Part shown: piece after piece, positions 1 to 7,712 of the stretch
How the letters are laid out: the number at the start of each line of letters is the position of its first letter
Numbering within the stretch: position 1 is the first letter of the stretch
Assembly: GCA_003550305.1 (NCBI GenBank)
Contig: QKYT01000293.1
Span: 40,806 to 51,174 of the forward strand
Reading direction: 5' to 3'
Origin: Glomus cerebriforme
Taxonomy: Eukaryota > Glomeromycota > Glomeromycetes > Glomerales > Glomeraceae
DNA length: 10,369 bases
Notes under the pieces: generated by a model
The model's database searches: none
What the model saw: the letters and a program-made list of their open reading frames with translations, nothing else
What the model was told of the DNA's origin: nothing
Position numbers and translations under genes: made by a program

Positions 1-55
1 AAATTATTATTAATATTAAAGATTTAAAGTTAAAAAGGTTAATTTCAAATTGCTA

Positions 56-142
56 TACTTCTTTCTCCACTTTTAATTTCAATAAATCTTTTCTAGGTAA
101 TAATCCAATATCAAAATTTTGTTTGATATTGTCTTGTTCTAA
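56..142 (-). pseudogene. possible coding relic, unrecognised
   Basis: A 29-codon frame, open between stops at both ends, reads on the minus strand as a peptide ending DIGLLPRKDLLKLKVEKEV and closing with TAG at 53-55. It has no start codon. The mix of charged and aliphatic residues is more protein-like than neighbouring frames, which are mostly Asn/Lys/Ile/Phe runs. The family is not recognised. It could belong to the same lost gene as the exon relic at 621-766 on the same strand, but nothing links them directly. A chance open frame in AT-rich DNA remains quite possible. Confidence 0.22.
106..131. repeat. short perfect inverted repeat
   Basis: CAATATCAAA at 106-115 and TTTGATATTG at 122-131 are perfect 10-base complements around a 6-base loop. 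There is no T-tract or other element next to it that would suggest a role. Confidence 0.6.
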
Positions 143-620
143 TTATTCTACCTACCTCAATATCACCATATTATTCGCCTTTATTGTTTCCATTTCAATA
201 TCATTTTCATTTCATGGGCTAGGACTGATATATTAGAAAGTTTATTTTTAATGACTAGCAAAGAATAACTTTATTTATAATTTCAGCTCATATAAGAAAA
301 ACAAACAAAAAAAAAATAAACTTTTAATTATTTTAAATAATTTAATATTTGGATTATATATAATCGAAAAAAATTTCTTATGAAATACCAATCAGAGAAA
401 TTGAAGAAATATTTCAATTATAATCCTAAATAGACTTTTTAAGAATGTGACAAATTTTTAATTACAAATTCTGTTATATGTTTTATGTATAATTAATTTT
501 AATAAAATCAAGTAAATTTTATTAAAAACTAAACAATGTTCAAGTTTCTTTTTAAAAATAATTAAAAATAAAGTTTATATGTAACTAAACAAAAAGTCTT
601 TTTTTTCTTTTCTAATTTAC
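143..620. other. AT-rich stretch without recognised gene
   Basis: This stretch consists of long A and T runs with stops in all frames. I see no coding relic, RNA gene or repeat of note in it. Confidence 0.6.
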
Positions 621-766
621 AAATATAATAATATATTTGTATTAGCAATATCTATTTCCTTGTTTAAAATTCTTTTTCTTTGGAAACCAAATATTTCATA
701 AAATTCTTCAGCTTCCTTGACAAATCATTTCCTTTTTGCTTTTATTCTCTTTTTACTTGAGCATTG
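621..766 (-). pseudogene. degenerate exon, unrecognised protein
   Basis: On the minus strand this 146-base segment is preceded by an acceptor-like sequence (TTAATTTTAG) and followed by a donor-like GTAAAT at 615-620, as expected for an internal exon. One frame runs through it, broken by a single TGA at 725-727. The 35 codons after the stop include KEAEEFYEIFGFQRKR and NKEIDIANTN; the codons before it read KKRIKAKRK. The basic stretch followed by an acidic and aromatic helix-like segment looks like real protein. The family is not recognised; a DNA-binding or transposon-associated protein is conceivable but not shown. The stop, and the absence of neighbouring exons that I can follow, suggest a decayed fragment. 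Confidence 0.45.
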
Positions 767-1315
767 CTAAAATTAATTATTTAATTATATAATTTGATAA
801 TTAAACTATAAATAGACTCAATAACCATTCTAATACATTTTATTTTTTTTTCACTATGATTCCCATATTGATAAATATTTTGTGTACTAAATTTTTTTTT
901 TCCACTGATTTAAATAACAATCAGAATCTTTAAATTCATCCTTTCTTTCTTTTTAACATAATCCATTTGGTTAACAATTAATTTAAATAATTTTTTTATA
1001 TATATTTAGATATATTTATTTTAATTCATTAAAATTTTCAAACAGATTTTTTGACATTACATGTACATATTCCAACATTATCATTTATTATTATGAGGAA
1101 AATATTTTATTAGAAAATGGAACCCATATGCAAAAATGAGATGGGTATGATTCTGTACATCACTATTACATTGATAACACCATTTATTAAAAATATTATA
1201 AATAGTCCATAAAAAAATTCTTACTTTTCAAATTACTTGAATATTTCTAATAAGATAGTTTTTCAGCTTTCTTAAAGAGGTAAGTAAATTTTACTGGCTA
1301 TTGCACAAATATATA
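767..1315. other. AT-rich stretch without recognised gene
   Basis: Only short frames occur here, such as a 31-codon ATG frame at 1117-1212 with no family signal. A donor-like GAGGTAAGT sits near 1275-1285 and a short TA run at about 1308-1317. Nothing here can be supported as a gene. Confidence 0.55.
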
Positions 1316-1450
1316 TATGTTGTGCATCAGGTGTTGTCCGGCCTAAATTATGGACCCGTTTGGGCTGATCTTTATAATGCCCTAGGAAGGTTTGGCCAGC
1401 ATTAATAATCTGACGCAAATCGAACAACATACACCGTATATCTGATATAT
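1316..1450. mobile_element. GC-enriched island, possible old non-autonomous element
   Basis: About 130 bases here are clearly richer in G and C than the surroundings, with words such as TTGTCCGGCC, GGACCCGTTTGGGC, GCCCTAGGAAGG and GGTTTGGCCAGC. Near the left edge is GGTGTTGTCCGG; near the right edge CGAACAACATACACC, whose complement reads GGTGTATGTTGTTCG. The ends are thus imperfect inverted repeats with a gap. The island is flanked by TATATA-type sequence on both sides. It contains no open frame of note. A decayed MITE or SINE is plausible; I found no convincing box A and box B pair, and target-site duplications cannot be fixed in this TA-rich flank. Confidence 0.35.
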
Positions 1451-1779
1451 TTAAAAAATTTGAGTGATGTTTAGATGATTACCCGCTGTATTGAATTGTG
1501 TTTTTAGCTAGCCAATCATTTCTATTTAAATGAATTTTCTATTTTACTGTTAGGTTTGGGCATGGAATGTTGCAGCAAACTGATAGGTGGCGTGATTATT
1601 AAATAATTTTTCACATAAAAAAATTTAAAATAGGCATTATTTTGAATAATATTCTATATTTAATTACAAAAAGAGTTGATACAGCATTTTCACATGGTCA
1701 AATATATGTTGCTTGTCAAGAATTACTTTCATTTTTCATCTTTTCGGAAATGCAACATGTAAACTTCATAGTTGAATTT
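1451..1779. other. no recognised gene
   Basis: Mostly AT-rich. The patch at about 1553-1600 (GGTTTGGGCATGG ... GGTGGCGTGATT) is again somewhat richer in GC and shares the word GTTTGGGC with the island just upstream, so it may be part of the same old insertion. I see no coding frame. Confidence 0.4.
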
Positions 1780-1832
1780 TATAGCTATATAGCTATATAG
1801 CTATTTAGCTATTTTTGCTGTATATAGCTATT
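1780..1832. repeat. TATAGC microsatellite
   Basis: TATAGCTA is repeated with a 10-base step (TATAGCTATA), then degenerates to TTTAGCTATT and ends in TATATAGCTA. The unit is self-complementary, so the whole array can pair with itself. Confidence 0.8.
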
Positions 1833-2035
1833 GCTTCTTTTGATATCATTAGAATAAAATCACAAATTAAGCCTTCCTGTGCCACTTTTATCATATGTTA
1901 AATTTGCTCATCAAAAAAAACATTTTGCAGTGATGATTAATTTTATTGTGATTTTCAAAGAAAAGAAAAAATTTTGAACTATGGTGATTAATTATACTGC
2001 ATCATATTAAAAAATTATTGTTTTTATATTACCAT

Positions 2036-2175
2036 TTTTTTGTATCATTTACATAGGAAAAGATGCGATGCCCTTTATTGTGCTTTTTTCATATCATTTT
2101 CATAGAAAAAAGTGTGAAATTACATTTATTGTACTTTTTTATATCATTTTTATAGAAAAAATGCAATAAATATCA
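2036..2175. repeat. 51-bp tandem repeat, two full copies and one partial
   Basis: Two 51-base units begin with TTTATTGT at 2074 and 2125 and share CTTTTTT, ATATCATTTT and ATAGAAAAAA in order. A diverged partial copy (TTTTTTGTATCATTTACATAGG) precedes them from about 2036. The repeat is non-coding. The following bases to 2270 show no feature. Confidence 0.7.
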
Positions 2176-2270
2176 TGCTGAACTCTCTCCGGAAATATCA
2201 TAGCCATTTGCCAACCACTATAGATAAAAAATAATGATTAATGAGCATTTACTTACTATACATGAAGAAG

Positions 2271-2354
2271 TTATAATATTTCAATACTTATATCATAATC
2301 TGAATTATTAGAAATTTTTATCTTATCAACAACGTATCCCCATGAGAGTATCAT
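2271..2354 (-). pseudogene. relic exon 8 (3' end)
   Basis: After a possible acceptor AATTAAAG a frame of 27 codons reads MILSWGYVVDKIKISNNSDY and DISIEIL before TAA. It follows exon 7 across a 73-base intron-like gap. Its membership in this gene is inferred from position only. Confidence 0.35.
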
Positions 2355-2427
2355 CTTTAATTGATAAATATTAATCGATTAATGTTTAAATCTTGCTAAT
2401 TGTAATTGATTACTTAAAAAAACTTAC

Positions 2428-2712
2428 TTTTTCTGCCTTTCTAAAGTAGTTTCTTCAACAGATAATTCTGATTCGCTGCTTCCAGCATTAACGATTACAT
2501 CTTCTGCTCTACTTGTATTGGGTTGAAAATAGTAGATGTTTTTGTACATCTATAGAGGGAGCACCGGTTGATTGATCAATATCAACAACAATTTTCTTAT
2601 TTCATTTAATGCTCTTGCTTCTGGTATCTTTCTTTGACCTATGCTTTCTGGACTTTGTTTTAACATCTTTAGCAACATCAGGAGGTCTTTGGAAGGAAAC
2701 GCCTATCTCATC
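2428..2712 (-). pseudogene. relic exon 7, several frameshifts
   Basis: Acceptor TTTCTGTAG, then DEIGVSFQRPPDVAKDVKTK and KHRSK. A shift in an A-run gives KIPEARALNEIRK, another IVVDIDQSTGAPSIDVQ, and another PNTSRAEDVIVNAGSSESE with ETTLERQKK, ending at donor GTAAGT (2422-2427). Without the paired shifts the same stretch meets a TGA at 2602-2604. Confidence 0.5.
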
Positions 2713-2804
2713 CTACAGAAATACAAAGTCAATATTCCAATATAGATTAAAAACAAGCTAGCTTATGCACATAGTATGATAAACAAAATGAAAAAAAACA
2801 TTAC

Positions 2805-2977
2805 TGGAGAGGCCTCAGTTGATCCATCCTCAACTTCAGTTAATTTTTCATTATATTCATCAAAAGAATTATCTCTACTTTGATAAGATGGAGGAGAAGA
2901 GTGATCACGAAGGTTGGGAAAGATGTAATAACTTCTTCAGCTGGTGAAGAATCTAAGACTACAGATACAATTGGATC
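2805..2977 (-). pseudogene. relic exon 6, frameshifted
   Basis: After an acceptor-like AAATCACAG the frame reads DPIVSVVLDSSPAEEVIT, shifts by one base in TCTTTCCCAA near 2925, and continues LRDHSSPPSYQSRDNSFDEY and EVEDGSTEASP up to a donor GTAATG at 2799-2804. It is acidic and Ser/Pro-rich. Confidence 0.5.
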
Positions 2978-3083
2978 CTGTGATTTATGTTTGGCCCAAA
3001 AAAAATAGAATCATACCAATTAGCAATTATTTGATCCTGATTGCTGTGAATAATTAGAAAATCATGCTAACTGAACCATTTAC

Positions 3084-3204
3084 TTTAATGTGAATATTAT
3101 ATCTTGTCTTCCTCATTGTGTATACTGCTGAATTTCTTAATAAAAGGGTTTGGTCCTTTTACAGAAGGACTATTAAAGAATTGATGTACCTTGTCATTTG
3201 AATT
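3084..3204 (-). pseudogene. relic exon 5
   Basis: Thirty-five open codons read NSNDKVHQFF through FSSIHNEEDKI, then TAA at 3097-3099. A donor-like GTAAAT follows at 3078-3083, so the stop may be a lesion or the exon may once have ended earlier. Confidence 0.5.
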
Positions 3205-3277
3205 CTACAGAAATAAAGTTCAGTATTGTGAAATATAACAAAAATGATATTGATGATTAGAAATATCACAAACTTAC

Positions 3278-3310
3278 ATTATTCTCTTTCGTACTCTTTT
3301 CAAGATCATT
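3278..3310 (-). pseudogene. relic exon 4, 33-base micro-exon
   Basis: Eleven codons (NDLEKSTKENN) lie between acceptor TACTTTAG and donor GTAAGT. The phase 0 junction with the next exon (NSNDKVHQFF) is intact, across a 73-base intron ending TTTCTGTAG. Confidence 0.55.
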
Positions 3311-3340
3311 CTAAAGTATTAAAATACAAATTAATTAATT

Positions 3341-3456
3341 CTGCTGATTCTTAGCTTCTAGCCAAATGAGTCGTGTAATACTTGCATCATTTTTGCTTAA
3401 ATCTGCTCGCAAAAATCTATCCCATGTTTCTCATTCCAAGCTGCTGCCCACTTAAC
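3341..3456 (-). pseudogene. relic exon 3, frameshifted, donor lost
   Basis: Starts after AAATAG and reads VKWAAAWNEK, then needs a one-base shift near 3426 to continue as WDRFLRADLSKND and ITRLIWLEAKNQQ. The expected GT after the exon is absent (AATTAATT follows CAGCAG) and only 30 bases separate it from the next acceptor, so this intron looks damaged. Confidence 0.5.
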
Positions 3457-3517
3457 CTATTTAAAATTTAAGTGAATTCAGCTTAATGACTTAATATGAC
3501 ATCACATTTCAACTAAC

Positions 3518-3630
3518 CTGGGATAGTGAATCCTGTGCCATTATTAACTTTTCAAGATCTCTTAAATCTTTAAGTTGTGTCTGTTTTGCGACACTATCGT
3601 ACCACTCAGAAATGTTCTTCAGAACTTTGT
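3518..3630 (-). pseudogene. relic exon 2
   Basis: Acceptor TTTTTAG, then a fully open frame reading KVLKNISEWYDSVAKQ and LRDLEKLIMAQDSLSQ, ending at donor GTTAGT. The following 61-base intron (3457-3517) is phase 0 and joins cleanly to VKWAAAWNEK. This is the best-preserved exon of the relic. Confidence 0.6.
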
Positions 3631-3686
3631 CTAAAAATATGAATACATATACATTGAGTTTGATATACATAATAAGCTAGATCTAC

Positions 3687-3745
3687 CAAAATGGTCATTT
3701 GCTCCAAGACGGCTATCCATATTGAATCAGCCATGTCTTTCAAGC
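3687..3745 (-). pseudogene. relic exon 1 (5'-truncated)
   Basis: It encodes LKDMADSIWIAVLEQMTIL in one open frame and ends before a possible donor GTAGAT at 3681-3686, giving a 56-base intron to the next exon. An alternative donor GTATAT at 3663-3668 would leave only 38 bases of intron. In both cases the phase is one base off from the next exon. The upstream side is cut by the junction with the kinase relic. Confidence 0.4.
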
Positions 3746-3749
3746 CCCC

Positions 3750-4911
3750 TATGGCTAAAAGGCGTATAGAGCAAATTGGATTGATGGAAATATACATAGT
3801 TGGGATAATGAAGATCAAAATTGGACATGAGAATTTTCAAATATGGAAGTAGCTCTGAAAAGTTTAAATAATTAAAAAATGTTAGATTAAAATTTATTAA
3901 TGAAGTATAAATTAATTTACCATTTAATGAATTTTTGAAGTATGATTTCTTCTTATCATAAACTTATGGATGATAATTTTCCTTCTATTATTAGACTTTA
4001 TGGAATAACTCAAGATCCAGATACAAAAAATTATATGATGGTTTTACATTATGCATATCTTGGAAGTTTACGAAATTATTTAGATATAAATTTATATGAT
4101 ATTGCAATGGGGCTTAAAAATATTCATGCAAATGAGCTAATTTATCAAGATTTACATATTGGCAATATACTAAAAAATAACCCATAATACTTTTATAACT
4201 GATATGGGATTATGTAAACCAGTAGATTATAATGCATTAGAAAATACAAAAAATAGTACATATGGCGTTTTACCTTATATTGTTCCTGAAATTTTAAGAG
4301 GACAAAATTATACCAAAGCTGCTGATATTTATAATTTTGGTATAATTATGTATGAAGTATTTTCTGGTTTACCTCTTTATCATGATGTAAGTCATGATCA
4401 AAATTTAGCATTAAAAATTTGCCAAGGACTTAGACCAAGGCTTGATATTAAAGTGCCTCAATTGATTGTGCATTTAATTAAAAAATGCTTAGATGCAAAT
4501 CAATTAAATCGTCCAACAGCAAGTGAAATTGAAGATATTTTATATCCATGGTATTATGAATTTGAAAATCAAGAAAGATTACAAAGACAAATTAAAGAAG
4601 CAAATGAAATCAATAATAGATTACAGACTAATGTTATTTCTATTTATCATATGAAACACATTCAGAAGCTATTTATACTAGTAGACTACTTAATTTTAAT
4701 AATCTTCCTAAACCAAAAATTCAGATGATTATTATAAACATTATGATAATATTATAAGCTCAGGTAAATAAATTTTTATTTCGTTTGAAAAATATTTGAA
4801 AAAAAATAAATTTTATTTGATAGAAACTCAACAAATTGATTTTTAATTTTATAATCTATTTTTTTTTTTAGATCAAAATGGTGAATCTAAAGGCGAGAAA
4901 AAGTTTTTAAG
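3750..4911 (+). pseudogene. TKL-type protein kinase pseudogene, N-terminus missing
   Basis: The kinase homology starts abruptly at about 3750 with AYRANWIDG (3762), then VALKSL with the ATP-binding Lys codon at 3858. It continues ISSYHKLMDDNFPSIIRLYG, NYMMVLHYAYLGSLRNYLD, the catalytic loop YQDLHIGN (Asp codon 4149, Asn codon 4164; YQD replaces HRD), ITDMGLCKP (DMG replaces DFG, Asp codon 4201), VPEILRGQNYTKAADIYNFG and NRPTASEIEDIL. The tail reads THSEAIYTSRLLNFNNLP. Lesions: TGA 3828, TAA 3873, frameshifts near 3880, 4175, 4645 and 4717, about 40 foreign-looking bases before ISSYHK, and about 12 codons missing between LDIN and LYDIA. The glycine-rich loop and N-terminal module are absent. 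The longest open pieces are 3942-4187 and 4204-4728. It is not expected to give an active kinase. This assignment to the expanded Rhizophagus-type kinase family is by recognition. Confidence 0.85.
4764..4871 (+). other. probable intron of the kinase pseudogene
   Basis: GTAAAT at 4764 follows DNIISS plus one base (AGCTCAG). A run of T ending TTTTTAG closes at 4871. The next exon reads DQNGESKGEKK in the matching phase. Length 108 bases. Confidence 0.5.
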
Positions 4912-5581
4912 AAAAAAAATCATTTTTGTGATTTATAGAATTTTGTTTTGTATTTTTTTTTGTTCGAATGATTTTTTTAATATGATTATCACATGCAGGG
5001 CAATTAAATTGTTTAACTATCCTTAAAGTATCTAAAAAAAATGCTTATAAATTATCTAAAAAAAAATTTTTAAAAAAAAATTAAAAAATAGAAACTACAA
5101 TAACCCGCCTGTATAACTTTTTTACTTCAATAAAGTCCCAATTTCATCAAGAAATGTTTATAGATATCCAAATAGAAATTTCCATAATGATCCTATAGAA
5201 AATAAATGAATAAAAAAATTCTAAAAAATTATAACACCAAGTCCTGAGTAGTCAAGAAGGATCAGAACGGATTCATACCAAAGAGTTTTCGTTAAATTAA
5301 TCAAGAAAAAATGTTCTAATTCTAATAAAAAAGTTGATAGAGATAATTAATAATTAGAATCATTTTTAACAAATATTAATTGAAAGTTATCTTGAGATCC
5401 TTCATACTTATACTGTAGACTACGTAATATGATTAAACATAGCGGAGGACATTATCAAAAGAAAGTTTATTATTTAAATATTAATATGATAATCACCAAT
5501 CAATATTAATCATTTATTAACTTTGTCCTTCAATTGAATACTTGTATTTTTATTATCAACTTAAAGTAATTATTATTAATT
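4912..5581. other. AT-rich stretch with weak relic frames
   Basis: No gene can be supported. A frame at 5252-5347 on the plus strand reads RTDSYQRVFVKLIKKK and NSNKKVDRDN, preceded by TAG at 5249 and the codons ITPSPE. Another at about 5395-5507 reads DPSYLYCRLRNMIKHSGGHY. Either could be the decayed C-terminal end of the kinase or chance. The rest is A/T runs. Confidence 0.35.
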
Positions 5582-5728
5582 ATGTCAAATATTAATGAAG
5601 TAATAACTTATGAAAAAAATTTTAGAAAAATAATGGAGAATTTAATCTATAACATTCAATGCTTACAATTGATCCTATTTATAAAGGAGAATTATGGGAG
5701 TGAATACGCCTTTGATTATATTGTATAA
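5582..5728 (+). CDS. small open frame of 48 codons, unrecognised, doubtful
   Basis: ATG at 5582 opens a 48-codon frame (MSNINEVITYEKNF ... IKENYGSEYAFDYIV) ending in TAA. The composition (Glu, Tyr, Asn, one Cys, an aliphatic middle) is more protein-like than flanking frames, and AT-rich leader sequence precedes the ATG. It has no recognised family. In a second frame the same bases read TIDPIYKGELWE, also protein-like, so this may be a frameshifted 5' remnant of a longer gene. I see no continuing exon downstream. Chance is a real alternative. Confidence 0.2.
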   Translation: MSNINEVITYEKNFRKIMENLIYNIQCLQLILFIKENYGSEYAFDYIV

Positions 5729-6844
5729 ACATGTCACATGTTTAAATTGTCGAATTAACTTTTATTTGTTTAAAATAAACTTCTTCCAACTATGATTTTA
5801 AAAGATGATAAGTTAAAAGGATTTTTTTATTTATGAATCTTATTGGTTTATCAAATTAAAAAAATTTACTTTGGCTTAATTTTTTTCTTAATGATGAAGG
5901 GAAAACTATGCTATAATTAAAAAAAAAAGCATTTCTCAAACGCTTTTTATTTTTTCATGTGTAAGAAAAAAAATCAAAATATGGATTCTCCATTTATTTA
6001 TTTGGTAAAAATACAATTAAAATAGAATATTTTTAATTTATTTTATAATTTATTCATGAATTTAGTTTAAGGTAAAAAATTAGATATTCTTTCAAAATTT
6101 CATTAGATTATTACCTAGTACTCATAAATAATATCTATATTGTATCGCAATATATATTAAAACAAATTTTTAAATAGAAGAACCGTCTCAAAAAAAAAAA
6201 AATTTAGATTTTTCAACTGTTGTACATACAAATAAAGCAAAATTCAAGTACGAACTATTAAATACAATTATTAATTTTAATTAGCTAAAAAATCCAAAAC
6301 GATTCATATACTGTAAGTTGGAAATACAAAAATTTCAATTTTTCGTTATAAATTCAAAATGACTAGGCAACTTAGCTTCTATATTACTTTTATATTCTCC
6401 AATACTCTGATTAAAAGAATAATTTATTTTAATATTTCAGCATAGTAAATAGTGTTACATGAATTTGTTATACAGATTCTTGAATACACCATTTAAGCAC
6501 ATATTCCCCATTTAAAATTGTCATGTCATATTGAATAAGAATAATTAAGGATTTTTCTGAATTAAAATTTTTTTTCTGATTCATTAGACATCAATTTTAT
6601 ACAATAATTTTGGTCTTAAAAAGAATCCGTTCAAACTTTTTTTTTCAATTAAAAAGGATTGTAAATGAATGATTATTAATGATAAATAAATATTAATTTC
6701 TTTTCAAAAAACGAGTTATATTTTTTTAAAAAAAATATTTTGTCACAATCATGTGATTAATTGAACCAAGCAAAATTTAGCTAATTTAATTTTCAAGAAT
6801 TTTGACATGAAATTTGTTACACAGAATTTGAAATTCCGGATGCA
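5729..6844. other. AT-rich stretch without recognised gene
   Basis: Long A and T runs throughout. AAAAAGC at 5924-5930 and GCTTTTT at 5942-5948 form a small hairpin. I see no coding relic, RNA gene or transposon end that I can support. Confidence 0.55.
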
Positions 6845-6850
6845 TATAAA
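6845..6850 (+). promoter_or_regulatory. TATA-like box upstream of kinase relic
   Basis: TATAAA (in GCATATAAAG) lies 129 bases before the ATG at 6979. The intervening leader is T-rich and ends in TTTGAACTATGG. It is a plausible promoter remnant, but TATAAA is common by chance in such AT-rich DNA. Confidence 0.25.
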
Positions 6851-6978
6851 GATTTTTTTTTGGCATAAAATTTTTCCTTTTAAATATTCTTCCTGTCTTG
6901 ATATATTTTCTATTTTTTAATTATTTCATACAATAAAGTTTAATTATATTATTTTTTTTCAAAATAAACATTTGAACT

Positions 6979-7270
6979 ATGGGTTGGTGTGAAGAATGCA
7001 AACAACCTGAAACTTATTATAGTTGGTGTAACAGATGTAGTGGTAATGATGATATCGGAAAATTTATTAAACATACTCAGCTATCAGTAAATAGTTTTAG
7101 TAAAGTATTAGAATGGATACCAAAAGGCGGGATTGGCAAAGTGTATAGAGCAATTTGGATTGATGGAGCGAGATATACTTAATTGGGATAATAAAAATTA
7201 AAATTGGGAACGAATAAGGATGTAGTACGGTGTACATTAAATTATCCGATTTCACAAAATTTAAAAATTA
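6979..7270 (+). pseudogene. TKL-type protein kinase pseudogene, N-terminal part only
   Basis: ATG at 6979 opens 67 codons. Residues 4-20 carry two cysteine pairs (CEEC at 4-7, CNRC at 17-20), a zinc-ribbon-like module usual at the start of this fungal kinase family. They are followed by GKFIKHTQLS, VLEWIP, the glycine-rich loop KGGIGKVY (49-56) and YRAIWIDG (56-63), then TAA at 7180. After the stop, shifted frames still resemble the family (NWERNKDVV in mixed frames, then LNYPISQNL) to about 7270, where homology ends. Compared with relatives as I remember them, residues are missing between CNRC and SGND and between WIP and KGG. The ATP-binding lysine region onward is lost, so no kinase activity is possible. 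The bases TATAGAGCAA and TTGGATTGATGGA are shared with the relic at 3765-3787. Confidence 0.8.
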
Positions 7271-7489
7271 TATTACCAGTAATTTTTATTTTATTAAAAA
7301 AAATATATATATATACAGTATAAGGAAGATAGGGGGGAGTTTAGAAGGGATAGATGGAGTAGTTTTTGAAAAGGAATTAAAGTTTTTTTTTTATCTTTAA
7401 TATTCTATTTATAATATATTAAATATACCATATGAAAAATAAGAATATAAAAATGAGTCAAAATTAATAATTATACTAATTATACTAAG

Positions 7490-7508
7490 CATGATGAGAT
7501 GCATCATG
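7490..7508. repeat. short inverted repeat
   Basis: CATGATG at 7490-7496 and CATCATG at 7502-7508 are perfect complements around AGATG. Confidence 0.6.
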
Positions 7509-7692
7509 TAAACTTTTATATTTGTGATTTATTACGTAATTTTTTCATTTTTCACATGCAAAATTTCTATAATTAGTTAATAATATATGGTTTATTATGT
7601 AATTATATAGTCATAATTTTGAAATAATTTATAATCAATATTAAATTTTTACTATTGATTACTAACTAATTTAAATAACGCGTAAAATGTGA

Positions 7693-7712
7693 TCATATGT
7701 ATATACATATGA
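7693..7712. repeat. perfect 20-base palindrome
   Basis: TCATATGTAT is followed directly by its complement ATACATATGA, with no spacer. It could be a dimeric protein-binding site or chance. Confidence 0.6.

Larger units (their letters stand above)
2271..3745 (-). pseudogene. multi-exon gene relic, unrecognised protein
   Basis: About eight exons can be followed on the minus strand by splice sites and peptide frames: 3687-3745, 3518-3630, 3341-3456, 3278-3310, 3084-3204, 2805-2977, 2428-2712 and 2271-2354 (TAA at 2271-2273), roughly 320 codons. Peptides include LKDMADSIWIAVLEQM, KNISEWYDSVAKQTQLKDL, VKWAAAWNEK, RFLRADLSKNDASITRLIW, KVHQFFNSPSVKGPNPF and NTSRAEDVIVNAGSSESE. The first half is helix-like and mixed in charge; the second half is Ser/Asp/Glu/Lys-rich and probably disordered. 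Frames are interrupted by single-base shifts near 3426, 2925, 2625, 2593 and 2530 and by a TAA at 3097. The 5' end is missing, because kinase sequence begins at about 3750 on the other strand. The family is not recognised. Shifts lie in or beside short homopolymers, so assembly errors in a functional gene are an alternative. Confidence 0.65.

Noticed and set aside
1117..1212. A 31-codon ATG frame as a small gene
   Set aside because: It is short, hydrophobic by AT-rich composition, and has no splice, promoter or family support.
1316..1450. A tRNA gene or tRNA-derived SINE head in the GC island
   Set aside because: TTCGATTTG on the minus strand resembles box B and TGTGCATCAGG on the plus strand vaguely resembles box A, but they lie on opposite strands and no cloverleaf forms.
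2590..2712. The in-frame TGA at 2602-2604 as a simple nonsense mutation
   Set aside because: A better peptide (KIPEARALNEIRK) is obtained in the neighbouring frame between two one-base shifts, so the TGA is probably not in the original frame.
3606..3818. A 70-codon minus-strand ATG frame as an independent gene
   Set aside because: Its upper part is the complement of the kinase relic and its lower part runs through an exon and an intron of the minus-strand relic, so the frame is a by-product of the junction.
4912..5100. A-runs after the kinase relic as a retroposed poly(A) tail
   Set aside because: The kinase relic retains an apparent intron (4764-4871) and A-runs are everywhere in this window, so retroposition is not supported.
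5924..5948. The AAAAAGC/GCTTTTT hairpin as a transcription terminator
   Set aside because: The stem is only seven pairs, mostly A-T, with no gene ending next to it, and hairpin terminators are not expected in nuclear fungal DNA.
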